Source: Larix kaempferi
Taxonomy: Eukaryota; Streptophyta; Pinopsida; Pinales; Pinaceae
Assembly (NCBI GenBank): GCA_027924585.1
Contig: BSBM01001666.1
Location: 695,001 to 759,000, forward strand
Direction of reading: 5' to 3'
DNA: 64,000 nucleotides
The notes under the pieces are model-generated. The model was not told where the DNA came from and searched no databases. It worked only from the letters and a program-made list of their open reading frames with translations. Below are positions 1 through 10,435 of the stretch, in pieces; the stretch's first letter is position 1, and every line of letters begins with the position of its first letter. A program made the position numbers and the translations under genes.

Positions 1-222
1 ATGATGATGGTGATGATGATGACATGATGATGATGATGATGGTGATGATTAGGATGATGGTGATGATGGTGATGATGGTGATCATCATCATCATCTTAAT
101 CATCATGATCATCATCATCTTCATCACCATCGTTATCATCATCAACATCTTCATCACCATCATCATCATCATCAACGTCATCATCATCATCATCATCATC
201 CTCATCACCATCATCCTCATCC

Positions 223-253
<31 letters not shown>

Positions 254-509
254 CCTCTTCATCATCACCATCATCATCATCATCCTCACCATCATCATCA
301 TCCTCCTCCTCATCATCATCATCGTTCTCATCTTCATCATCATTGTCATCTCCCCTTTCCTCATCAACATCTCCATCATCATCATCATCATCATCTTCAT
401 CATCATCATTATCTGCATCACCATCGTCATGATCATCACCATCATCATCATCATCCTCTTCACCATCATCATCATCAACATCATCATATCACCATCATCC
501 TCATCATCA

Positions 510-541
<32 letters not shown>

Positions 542-617
542 GTCCTCCTCTTCATCATCATTTTCATCTCCCCCTTCCTCATCAACATCTCCATCATCAT
601 CATCTTGTTCATCATTG
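1..617. repeat. Trinucleotide repeat (ATG/CAT)n, imperfect, with a strand switch
   Basis: About 600 bases consist almost entirely of ATG/GAT or CAT/TCA triplets with scattered substitutions and short CTC/TCC runs near 510-560. The first ~80 bases read GAT/ATG; from about base 80 the same strand reads ATC/TCA, so the repeat reverses orientation at GGTGATCATC. Long open frames on both strands (poly-Ile/Met/Ser and Arg/Met) are products of the repeat and not genes. The repeat probably continues beyond the left window edge. Confidence 0.95.
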
Positions 618-857
618 AACTGAACTGGGGAGATTTGAAACTGCGACCTATGTCTAGTCCCAAGGCTACCACCTTCAAGCTTGAAGTGCAGTTGACAATG
701 GACGACACAAGTGTAGTTTATTACCACCCTATTATTTTTTCGTTGCAAATTATATGTATTCTTTAATTTCATTTGTCAACTTTACGTATCCCTTTGTATC
801 TTTTCTTTAATATACTTTGTCAACTTTATGTATCCCCTTGACACATGAAATTAAGCA
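618..857. other. Unique AT-rich DNA, no gene seen
   Basis: The flank of the triplet repeat contains a short GC-balanced stretch (620-710) followed by T-rich sequence. No conserved coding motif, RNA gene or repeat structure was recognised. Confidence 0.5.
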
Positions 858-957
858 ACGTGTGCGCTCTCTCAGACACGTGTGCGCGCAATCACGCGTG
901 CACGCTCCTAGTGATGTGTGCGCGCATCTGCGCGTGCGCGTATTTGCGCGCACACAT
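858..957. repeat. Alternating purine-pyrimidine GCGTGC/GTGTGC tract
   Basis: About 100 bases are built from GTGTGCGC, GCGTGC and GCGCACAC blocks, strikingly CpG-rich against AT-rich surroundings. Such alternating tracts can adopt Z-DNA in vitro; any in vivo role is unknown. It is too irregular to be a simple dinucleotide microsatellite. Confidence 0.6.
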
Positions 958-1857
958 GACTGGATGCAATTTTTTTTTGGCGCCCTTGCAGGTTTGGTAT
1001 TAGCTTCAGATTGCCAAACCTTGAGGCTCGGTCTGATTTGGTCTGATTTGTGGCAGAACACAACAATTTCTGTAACTTCATGTTTTTCACGCCTAGTTCC
1101 GCATATGCTCCACTTGTGCACTACTGATGAAATTGCACACACTTGTCGAGCTCTGTGTGTAGATTATAATTATATATTTTTGAAAAGATCTGTTATTTTT
1201 TCCTATTTTTAATTCATTTTTAACCTCACTCATGTCAAATTTGTAAAAAACATAGGTCGTTTATTTGGCCTATAACTTTTTTTTGGCTTACCTATTTCGA
1301 GAACGGAAAAGAACCCGCATAAGAGTACAAGAATACCTACAAGCTAAAAATAAAATAAAAAATTTGATTGTGTTCAGACCATGATATGGTGGCTCAACAC
1401 TTGACCATGTCATTTTAGGGCTTCACTGACTTTCGTAATTTAAAAAAAATATAAAATTAACTTTTAAAATTTTGGAAATATAGCGCCGCACAATATTTGT
1501 CTGTTGCCTACGCCTCTACATATTTTTTTCCTCATAAATTGACAATATACATAACAAACAGCTGGCTCAATTAAAACATGTGCATTATGTCTTAGAGAAA
1601 AAATAACATACCAATGTTAAAATAATGACATTTTGGGGTGGTTATACCACGTTTCCATAAATAAAAGTTATATATTCCGGAAGGTCATCCGTCATTCTAC
1701 GTTTCATCTTCTTACACCTAATTCAAAAAAGTTTTGTAGGTACCTCTAATAATTCATTTTAGTGATAATATTACTGTTTTTCCAGCATGTCATTGCAACT
1801 AACGTGTCATAATTGGGTATCATTACCTTGCACCAGCTCTATATGATTGAGGAGAAA
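958..1857. other. AT-rich DNA without recognisable gene
   Basis: Noncoding-looking sequence with frequent stops in all frames. A short GC-richer part (980-1120) is open in one frame but shows no recognisable motif. No target duplications or terminal repeats were found. Confidence 0.45.
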
Positions 1858-2290
1858 GTTGCAATTTTTAATGAAAAGTGCATTTTCAACAATCAAGAAA
1901 CAAAAATTTCAGTGATTAAGATTTGTATTTTGAACAAGTGGATAATTATGAAAATGCAATTACTGGATACATAAAATTACAATTTCAACAATTAATTGCT
2001 TGCAATTTCGATATCTGCAATTACAAAGTCAATAATAAAAAGATTGCAGAAAAATGCAATTTTAGTGACTACAAATTCACAATTTCAAAAGTATATGATT
2101 GAGAAAAAATTTACATTTTTTTAACAAAAATGGCAATTTCGACAATTGATTGATTGCAAATTCAGTGACTAAGAATTGCAGTTTCAATGGAGAGTTATAA
2201 AAATTGCAATTTTGGCATCCAAAAATTGTAATTTCAAAAATTGATTGCAATTTCGATATTTGCATATTGCAATCGGAATTGAAATTTTGG
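1858..2290. repeat. Degenerate array of a TTGCAATTTC-like motif
   Basis: Variants of TGCAATTT/CAATTTC recur roughly a dozen times at irregular spacing, often next to GACAATTGATTG or AGTGACTA blocks. This looks like an old decayed tandem or simple-sequence array. Both strands contain many CAATT/AATTG palindromic cores. Confidence 0.55.
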
Positions 2291-2477
2291 TAGTTCCAAA
2301 GTCAACAACAAAAAAATATTGGGCTAAAGTTGTTCGACCTGAGAGAAATCTTTCCTTTTCTTTAGCAATGATTCAATGGGAATTCAACCAAACCTTTGCC
2401 CACTCCGAAACAAAAACTCCCTTCCTTCTCGGTAATTTGCACTACCAAATCATGTAATACATCGTGCACATAGAATA

Positions 2478-3270
2478 TCACCACCTATCCATCAACATCC
2501 TTAATACACCCTTAATACTAGCTTCAATCAGACATCGGTCCACTAAAAAGCTAGAGTAAGCCCTTCCAATTTCTAATGGATCTTTACCTTCTTCTGTTAA
2601 CAGGAGGCTTGCTCCTATCCATGAGTTTATCACATCTAGCACATACATTTCCTTTTCCTCTTTGGAAGCACCTACATAGAGAAAGTAGAGCTGCAAAGAA
2701 AAATATATTGCGAGGTGCTCAAAGCGTCATAACCCAATATCAACCAATTGTAGTGTTTCTTCTCTACATGAGGGTCATATTTATCCACATTTTGGAGTTA
2801 TTTTAAATTCAGTTGTCATTCTAGTGGGGAAATGATTCCCTCCATGGTTGTTCCTATTACTTTGAGAGAAAGCAACAACCAATCCCACTCTACACAGACA
2901 TCTTGGGAAATATTTTGATTCCCACATGTGGAGTGTGTTGATTACCTACAAACACATGAAAGCAAAAGAGTCTCCAACTCTCACCTGAAGTCAAATTATC
3001 CATTTCAATCAAGTTGATTGTTCTCATCTTTGAAAGGACTCTTCGATCTCTTGTTGATACAATGATCTTGGAGCTTCCATTGACATGATCGTCTGGTATT
3101 CCCAACATATCCAATAGATTTTCACTATCACCCCAAATATCATCTAAAAACAAAAAAATATCCCTCTGCTCATTTTTCCGTAAATCCATCTCTGAACATC
3201 ATCCTCACTCCATCTTATGTCAAAGCCTTCATTTATATGAAGGTCAATCACTAGAATGCTTGACAAGAAT
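2478..3270 (-). pseudogene. NB-ARC (NBS-LRR resistance gene) relic
   Basis: Minus-strand relic of a plant intracellular immune receptor. Read 5' to 3' (descending coordinates): a pre-kinase-2 segment with WSEDDVQRWIYGKM near 3,180; kinase-2 FLFLDDIWG near 3,140; RNBS-B SSKIIVSTRDRRVL near 3,050; RNBS-C ESWRLFCFHVF near 2,970. An LGYDAL block lies near 2,735, and an RNBS-D/winged-helix part (LYFLYVGASKEE, then IGRAYSSFLVDRCLIE) occupies 2,696-2,500. It is broken: a frameshift lies near 3,175, stops occur around 2,890 and 2,850, and the frame changes again near 2,700. The P-loop end and the LRRs are not recognisable. The NB-ARC motif order is established; the exact class (CNL, RNL or TNL) cannot be read from this fragment. 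Confidence 0.8.
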
Positions 3271-3589
3271 GCTTGACGGACATGGGAAGGGATAATCACT
3301 GGAATGCTTGACAAGAGGGAGGTCATGTGGTGTAATTCATCTTCCCATATCCAATTCTTAGCCAAGATATTGACAAGGATTCCATTAAGAAAACATAGCA
3401 TCAGGTTTATGAGGACTTGTGAATCTTGTTTGATCACTAGCTTGGTGATTCAAAGAGAAATGAAAATCTTTGTACCTTTGAGAGCTTGGTTGATTCCGTG
3501 GTTGATTCTACAACATTGTTGGTTTTTTGTACAAGATAAACTCCCCATCACTAACCATCGACACTCTCCCCTTGATCTCTTTATCTCTC

Positions 3590-3790
3590 TCTAAACTCCT
3601 GTCAACCCCCAATCTCTCTCTCTCTCACCACTAACTGTGTCCCCATCCCTCTCTTTCTCTATATCCCTCCCCCCTTACTATCACCTACCATTAACCACTC
3701 ACTCTCTCTCTCTCTCTCTCTTGGTCTCTCACCTACTCCTACCACTAACAACCACCCCCCTGATCTCTCTCTCTCTCTCTCTCTCTTAGT
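3590..3790. repeat. CT/TC-rich microsatellite cluster
   Basis: Several (TC)n runs, the longest around 3,704-3,722 and 3,766-3,786, are interspersed with C-rich ACCACTAAC blocks. The pyrimidine-rich plus strand suggests expansion of a simple repeat beside the NB-ARC relic. Confidence 0.85.
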
Positions 3791-5668
3791 TCCTTCCCTC
3801 TTTTATGCAATGGAACAATTATTCTAGATAGCAAGTTATCCAAGGGACATCTTGAATAACATAAGTGTTTGACCACAACTGCATGTAAAAAATATTGAAC
3901 TATTGGATGAATGTTTGTTAACACACCTAAATTTTATCCAGCTACCATGTCATTATCCCCTTCGTACATATACATCATTACCACATTGCATTTCCACCCC
4001 TTGGACCTTCATTAAAACAAAAATCAAAGTCGCACACCAAAAAGGGCTATTTTACAAATTAAATTACTCAATTATCTCGAAATAAATGAGCGACCTTTTT
4101 TTTATTTGATTGGATGTTTCTCCTTTTACCCTTAGCAAAAAGAAGAAACTTGGAATTGTTCCTATGATATACCAAATTAGATAAAAGGATAAAAAAAGTA
4201 AAAGGAAAAAAAATAAAAAATAAAATCCCAATCCTTATCCTAAAACTATCCATTGTGTAGGTCCCTCACTCAACACCAATTTTCCATCCATTTCTCAAGC
4301 TGTTAGTCTGCAAAAATCTCCCTGAGATCATAAATCCCTTTACTGTTCCTGTTTCACCTTGTCAAAGATCGCATACATGATGTGTGGTCGGAGGACCATG
4401 GACTACTAGGAGACCAAATGGACCCTCCCTCGGGCAGCTGTAGGGGCCCCTTCCACAACAACTCAAAGGTGACACGTACTCATATAAAAGTTCATTTTGA
4501 TAATGAAAACACATTCTTTATTCTTTAAATAATGCTATATGTGTTTGCTTACTTGATCAAGAATGCATGCTTGTTTAGATTTGCTTTCACTGTTATTTAG
4601 TTTTTCCTTCCTGTTAGATTAGTTATTTCAGTTTCTGTTATGCTCATTTTTATTTTTTATCTTGAAACTCTACTAAGATCAACACAAATCTTAGTAGGTG
4701 CAGTTTTGCACGTGCCATTGTGAAAGCACCATCAACAATGTGCAATATCATAATCTAGGAGAATAGAAACTTAGGAACAATTTTTAAAGCATCAAAGGTT
4801 TTCAAAGAGCATGTTGCAATATATGTCAATTTTTAAAGCACATGTTTTGTTAGGGCATTTCTTTGTTGTCGTCCATGGGGTTGTTTAACAATAAACAACC
4901 CCACAACCTGTTGGGAGTAAGGTTATGATGAGTTACTTAATGTAGAAGAATAAACATTTCGTCTTGAATTTTAAGAGGCTTCGTACTCACTTTTGTATAC
5001 AATATTACACTCAAGACTGAGAGAGGGTATAATAAAGAAGGAGATTATTTTCTTAATCATTGAAGGATAAATGAGGAACTTTCTTTAGAATAATGATACC
5101 ACAAAAGTATTACCATAAATAAATTTAAAGAAAAGTAGTGAATGAATAAATTGAGAATAAGAGAATGTTAATCTATAAGGAGAACATAAATCTCAATCTA
5201 CAAGGCACAAAACATTTTTTATTATAAGAAGTTTTTATTAGAAGAAAATTAATATTACTAAAATAACAAAAAACACTTATCAACTTTAATTTGAAACTAT
5301 ACTCTTCACGAGACCACCCAAAACACCATGCCAAAGGAAGATAATTGTTTTATGTAAATACCTTTTCTTAGATTGATCTACCTAAATGGACATTAGGTCT
5401 CATTTTCAATCCATTTGTACCATTACGTATCTTTATAAGTGTATCAATTTATGAAATAAAAGAAAGTTTGGAAATATTCTTTTCATTTTTTAGGTATATA
5501 AACAATATGTTGAAACATATTAATTACTTTCCATACCTTTTTTCATGAAGGTGCAATAGATCAAAGTCTATGTTGCACTAGCTTTGGTTGGGACAGGGGA
5601 ACAGTGGAGACAGGGGACAAGTGCCCGAGATGGCTAGAGTGCACCCCTAATTATTCTGGGGACGACAA
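3791..5668. other. AT-rich intergenic DNA, nothing recognised
   Basis: No conserved domain, RNA gene, LTR or tandem array was recognised. Short open frames lack coding character. Confidence 0.45.
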
Positions 5669-5669
5669 T

Positions 5670-5670
5670 A

Positions 5671-5711
<41 letters not shown>
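5670..5711. repeat. Compound (CT)n(AT)n microsatellite
   Basis: About eleven CT units run directly into about ten AT units: a compound dinucleotide microsatellite. Confidence 0.95.
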
Positions 5712-6539
5712 ATTTTAAAAGTTAGAATTACACCATAAACATTTGTAGTTGCTTGTAAGCACAATAATCTATACTATATAGTATTATGCATATCCCTTAC
5801 ACATGCTAGTTCTAAAAAAACTTAGGCAAATAAGAAAAGGGTTGAGTGACCATTATTGACACTTGAACGTGAACAAAATGTAGTTTAGCTTTAGGAAACT
5901 TAAGTTTAACTAGTTTCAATCTGCATTAAGGTCCATAAGGGTCTATGAGAAGAATGCTTGTCTTTATAAGAACTCTTCTTCCATATATTTATTTTTTATG
6001 ATGATTGGGTTAAAAAGCATTCCCTTCTCAATAGGTTCTACATTTTTTTACAACTATGTTGAAAACCACTACAAAACACTTTGGGATATACATGCATGTA
6101 TTATGTAAAGAGATTATATTCATATTTTAGATTAAGAAGGATGTTGAATATGAATTTATTCAAATGTTTAGTACCCAATCTAAGTATTTACTGTCCAATT
6201 GTTTTCAGTGTTTGAGGTTGGGATGGGGGAGAGTTGGACTTGAATAATTCCCAAACACCCATGTACATATGTAAAAGCTAAGATGGCCCTAAACATGAGA
6301 AGAACAAGAGAAATACCCAAAAGGATCAAACCTTTGAGTTGTTTCATTTCTTAATTTGTTAACATGGACGCTTTGTTGCTTGTAATGATGTTGCCTTAAA
6401 AAGAAAATAGTTAAATCACTAGAAACCCAAATCAACATCCACCAGAGACAACCCATAAATTTTGAGCTGCAACTTGTATAGATTTAGATTTAGATTCAGA
6501 ATAATAGGAAAAATATGGATGGGATAAATGATCATATTG
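5712..6539. other. AT-rich intergenic DNA, nothing recognised
   Basis: No supported gene or repeat was seen. A G-rich phrase just upstream (5,580-5,665, with GGGGACA and GGGGACG) resembles the motif-rich stretch at 6.6-6.8 kb. Confidence 0.4.
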
Positions 6540-6790
6540 TCCAATCATCAATGTCCATTGTCAAAACTAAAGATACATGTCGGAAACATCTCTAAAATCT
6601 ACTTGTGACATTTTTGAAATCTACTTGGAATGTCTTTGAACTACGCCCGGAAGTCCCCGAAATCTATTGGGGGCATTTTGGGTACAACTGGCAAGTCCTC
6701 AAGTCCCTAAGAAAGCCCCCAAAAGATTAGGGACGTTTCCTAGGGGTCTTCTAGTCCCCGAAACATGGGGATAGTGTACACTGAACTTTT
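6540..6790. repeat. GTCCCC/GGGGAC motif-rich degenerate repeat
   Basis: Within about 200 bases, motifs of the type AGTCCCCGAAA, AAGTCC(C)TAA, GGGGCATTT and GGGACGTTTCC recur in both orientations. The local GC content is well above the flanks. It may be the remnant of a transposon terminal region; no element ends could be placed. Confidence 0.45.
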
Positions 6791-7199
6791 TTTTGGAGGG
6801 GGGGTCCTGTGCGACATAGATCAAAGTTAGCCTTCTTCTTCATCACTTAAAATTATATCTTATATATTCATTACTTTAAAAATATTATATTCTTCAAAAA
6901 TATTATAATAAAAATAATACTAAAATAAGTCATAAAGATAAATAAAATAATTTGATTTTCATGAGTGAATTGAATTTGTATCTTAAAAACTTTATGAATC
7001 CCTTAATGTTTTAAGAAGGAATTAAACCCACATGACATTGAGTATAGTATTAAACATCTATCAAAATGCAAAGATAAGGACATTGAAAGTTATTTAGTAG
7101 AAACTTTTAAAATTGGAGGCTCTATTCTTATCCCTTAATTCATAGACCTTTTTAATATAGTAGTCACACAAAGTTTCTATAGAGATTGGATTGAAAGCC

Positions 7200-7560
7200 T
7201 AATTATTTATATTTTAAAAAGTGTTCACAAAAATAACCTATCAAATTATAAGGCCATTATAATTAATTCTGTTTTACCTTTGTATGAAATTATTTTGGAT
7301 TTAATAGGTTTAGCTTATGGTTAGAAATTATAGAAAGTATTAAAATCTAAATTGATTTTAAAAGCTATCATTCAAACATGAACCACTTAATCATTTTAAT
7401 GATTATTGCATAGAAATATCAAAATAATAAAACAAATGTTCTTTGTTGCTTTAACAACTTTAAGAAAGCCTTTGACACAATAACTACAATTAAATAGTAT
7501 ATGGAAAACATAAGAAAACCTAAAAGTCCCTTTTAATTTCTATCTTTAAAAATGAAGAAA
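7200..7560 (+). pseudogene. LINE (non-LTR) reverse transcriptase relic, copy 1
   Basis: A decayed plus-strand RT domain. In one frame around 7,366-7,530 the translation contains YHSNMNHLIIL, then NKTNVLCC running into FNNFKKAFDTI, followed by a YMEN...KSPF block. This matches the layout of plant non-LTR reverse transcriptases around motif A (F-x-DF-x-KAFD). The upstream part (7,230-7,330) has an NYKAIIINSVLPLYE block like the NYR-I-x-N segment before it. Several stops (for example near 7,411 and 7,492) and loss of the active-site YADD region make it non-functional. LINE assignment is firm; clade (RTE-like?) is uncertain. Confidence 0.7.
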
Positions 7561-7569
7561 AGTAATCGT

Positions 7570-8145
7570 TATTTGTAATATTAAAATTAAAACAAAGAAT
7601 GCAATTTTGTTGAGTGAACATTGATGTCACCTATTTATAATTTCCTATAAAGTAGATCCAATTTTAAATAAATTAATAAAATAAAATAAAATAAAATAAA
7701 TCTAAATAATTAATGAAACACCCAAAATGAATGAAGACAACTTTAAAAAAGCCTTTAACATGGTGGCTATAAATAGCTTGTGGAAAAGATAAAAAGACCC
7801 ACATATTTCTTTTTTAATTAATTTTTTAAAAAAGTCCACGTTGGGCACCTCAAGGACCAGCTTGATGTAATTAAAGTTTAGGATGTTTCTTCCAAGGTAT
7901 TTTCTGCCAATTAGGCTCAGAAAATTCATTTTCTGTTAGCTGTAAGCATTAGGAGAAAGGCCTTTAACTTGCATATGGATTCACAACTAGCTTACAAAAA
8001 ATAAATATTAAAATTAAAACAAAAGATGTAATTTGCCTTTAAATCTCCCTATTTGTAATTTCCTATAAAGTAGACTCAATTTTAAATAAACTAATAAAAT
8101 AGAAAAAAAATCTAAATAATTAATTAACATCCAAAATTAACAACA
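7570..8145 (+). repeat. Direct duplication of ~150 bp flanking the LINE relic
   Basis: Sequence at about 7,575-7,730 (AATATTAAAATTAAAACAAA, then CCTATTTRTAATTTCC, TAATAAAATA, ending CATCCAAAAT-like) recurs at about 8,005-8,145 with some 10-15% differences by eye. The two copies bracket LINE copy 2, consistent with a local tandem duplication of a LINE segment. Confidence 0.7.
7732..7815 (+). pseudogene. LINE reverse transcriptase relic, copy 2 (short)
   Basis: A second occurrence of the same motif: EDNFKKAFNMVAINSLWKR, then a stop and KDPHIS, equivalent to the DFKKAFD...LWKRL...PF segment. It lies about 290 bases downstream of copy 1, so the RT relic has been partly duplicated or two LINE fragments landed next to each other. 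Confidence 0.6.
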
Positions 8146-8629
8146 TAAAAACATGCAAAAGGTTTGGCAAAAAGGGATTGATGTATAATAGCCTTCTTTG
8201 AAACAACTTCTCAGATCCCAACCAAGTCTTGAAATGACTTCGTCTTCCCCGAGTCCAATCACTGGCATAACAGGACTTTTACCAGCATTCGTTCCATGTC
8301 ACTGGCTATTCCTTATTCTTTCGAGAAACTATCAATTCTTTCAACAAGCTATCAACTATTTATAGCCACTTCGAACCTTCTATATCCCGGGAGATGGGAT
8401 TGTTCTATTTAGATTGATCTATAATGAAAATAATATATGTAAACATTTCTCATATCATATGGGAAAAACATTGATATATTGAAAAAATGGAATTACCATA
8501 CAGAATCCAGCCGAAGAAGAGAGATTGGACATACTAGAAATAACAGACAAACAATTTTCATATGATAGATAAAGAGCTTAGTATTCAGAATCACTAAAAC
8601 CCTACATCCTTAAATCACAGAGAATCTTA

Positions 8630-9410
8630 AATTGCATGGAGGGCGTCCTCCCTCTTCCGCAATGTGACAAGAAGCCCATCCTTCATAAGTAGAGTAAGTG
8701 CCATCTTCGGCTTCACGCTTATATGATAGCGTACAAGAACATGGGCATCCATGCACTTCATGCTCATCATGAAATCCAAATATGTTATATCTGTTCCCGA
8801 GACAGGATACTCGTATTTATCACTTCTTTCTTTCTCATCCCCATCCATCTCTCTGGCTTGAACCTCATGACATCCTTTCTCCATACAGTCTCCAATCGGT
8901 ACGCACCGGATATTAAACACAACACCCAGAACCCTTTTTCACAGAGGTGCCATTTGGAAAAACGTTGTCTTTCACAGTTTGTAACTAATCGAAAATGGGG
9001 ATCATAAAAGGATAAAGCCTGAGGGATTCCCACAAAACGACTTCAAAATATTTCATGTCCTTCAACTCATCCATATCAAAATTCCACTCATCACGATAGA
9101 TGGAATGGATGTGTCTGCATTGATCTGAGTACATGAGTTTAGAGTGTTCCAATAATATCGTCTTCTACCTGTGGATGCTAGCCCACAAGCCAGAAGAACT
9201 AGCAAATTGCTCCAAGATAAAGCCTAGAAGAAATGACTATGTTTATGCATAAACTCTGCATTGAATTATCAGAAGGAGAACGCCCTTCCTTTGCATCGAG
9301 CTTGGTAAATCTGGAGAGAATATCAGTACCCAATACTTCGTTTTCTGCAGTTGGTATGTAGAACTTCGACTCGACAAGTTTAGTCAAGACTACCCCCACA
9401 GTCCTTCAAC
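8630..9410 (-). pseudogene. CYP86-clan cytochrome P450 relic
   Basis: Minus-strand relic of the C-terminal half of a plant fatty-acid hydroxylase-type P450. Descending coordinates show an I-helix lead-in (DILSRFTKLDAKEGRSPSDN and then QSLCINIVI, 9,330-9,215), a K-helix with ELKDMKYFEVVLWESLRLYP (about 9,075-9,015, the ExxR motif), and a PERF-region WRKDVMRFKPERWM (8,885-8,840). A C-terminal tail carries KMALTLLMKDGLLVTLRKR (about 8,720-8,650). The heme-binding cysteine motif is not recognisable: where it should lie, the frame reads YPVSGTDITYLDF. Frame changes near 8,920 and 8,990 and loss of the oxygen-binding AGRDT block show it is dead. The N-terminal half is absent. Confidence 0.8.
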
Positions 9411-10129
9411 ATTGTGACAGTTCACACTAACGGAAAACTAATCAGACTACATGGGCACAACGTTGAACCCAGGCCTGGAAGTTAGCTACAAATGGGCGGG
9501 CAAATAAAACTGGAAACCATTTCCAATGGGCGGGCAAATAAAACTGTCTATGTCACAAAATTCAAATTCGAATTCAAATTGAAATGAGTAATGAGGAAGT
9601 GACTGGCCCTGTGGGCACCAGAGCCAAAGGGTATTAATGGACGGCATCCATCACATACCTGATGCCTAATCTATCCATCCATCGCATGTCTGATGTGCAT
9701 CCACGGCAGGAGGAAATGGAAGGAGCTATAACGGGATTGGATGTGGGGCCTAATAGGACACGTAGATCGACCCCGAAGGAATCTGCAATTGGGATAAGCA
9801 CGACGTCTGCAAAATGCTTGTTTCATTGCTGCTGCCACCTCTCCGTTCCAACTCTCTGCTACTGCCACCTCTCCGGGCTGACTCTCAATGCCTCTCCACA
9901 CCGCTTGTTTTACTACTGATGCCACCTGCAACACATGTACTTTCATCTACACAATTTGCATTAATTCCAAATAACTTTTCGTTCATTAAAACAGTGGACA
10001 TCAATACCCACAAGGCAGAATCCACTGTTATACGTTTCGATTAATAAACTAGCATACCCCCAAAACAGGGAAATGAAACGGCGAGAAGAAATTGAATATG
10101 TTGTGAAATGAGAGAAAGTTGTGGGTACT
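9411..10129. other. Intergenic DNA with two 22-bp direct repeats
   Basis: No gene was recognised. AATGGGCGGGCAAATAAAAC plus TG occurs at 9,491-9,512 and again at 9,525-9,546. GC content is raised at 9,600-9,920 and a few CTGCCACCTCTCCG phrases recur near 9,830-9,880, but no product could be assigned. Confidence 0.5.
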
Positions 10130-10435
10130 TAGACAATATAAATTTGTGTGTTTAAAAGCAAGTCTGACTAATTTATGGTAGGGCTAGTAGTCGATGAAAT
10201 TGAAAGGAAAACTTTGTTGCAAGTACTAATAAGCAATAAATAGAAACCCATGTAATAGATGGCAAATAAAATGAATTGTAAGTTAATTTGTCATACCAAA
10301 ATGAAGGCATAGTAAAATAAATATATTTGGTATTTTCATTTGGTAGGGGAAGTGCAGGAATTGAGTATTTCAATTTTCAGTGTGAAAGGGACAGAGAATA
10401 AAGCCATGCCTCTTGCTTTTTCGAAGTGAAGCATA
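10130..10435. repeat. Dispersed repeat R1, copy 1
   Basis: Shares most of its sequence with 12,495-12,855 in direct orientation. Shared blocks include GATGAAATTGAAAGGAAAAC, TACTAATAAGCAATAAATA, GTAATAGATGGCAAATAAAA and TTGGTATTTTCATTTGGTAG. No coding motif is present. The unit may be a non-autonomous element; ends are not defined. Confidence 0.75.

Noticed and set aside
24-708. Open frames of 199 and 74 codons rich in Ile/Met/Ser or Arg/Met
   Set aside because: Direct translation of the triplet repeat.
817-1212. 131-codon plus-strand and 111-codon minus-strand open frames
   Set aside because: Overlap the alternating purine-pyrimidine tract; no domain, no codon bias, mutual antisense overlap.
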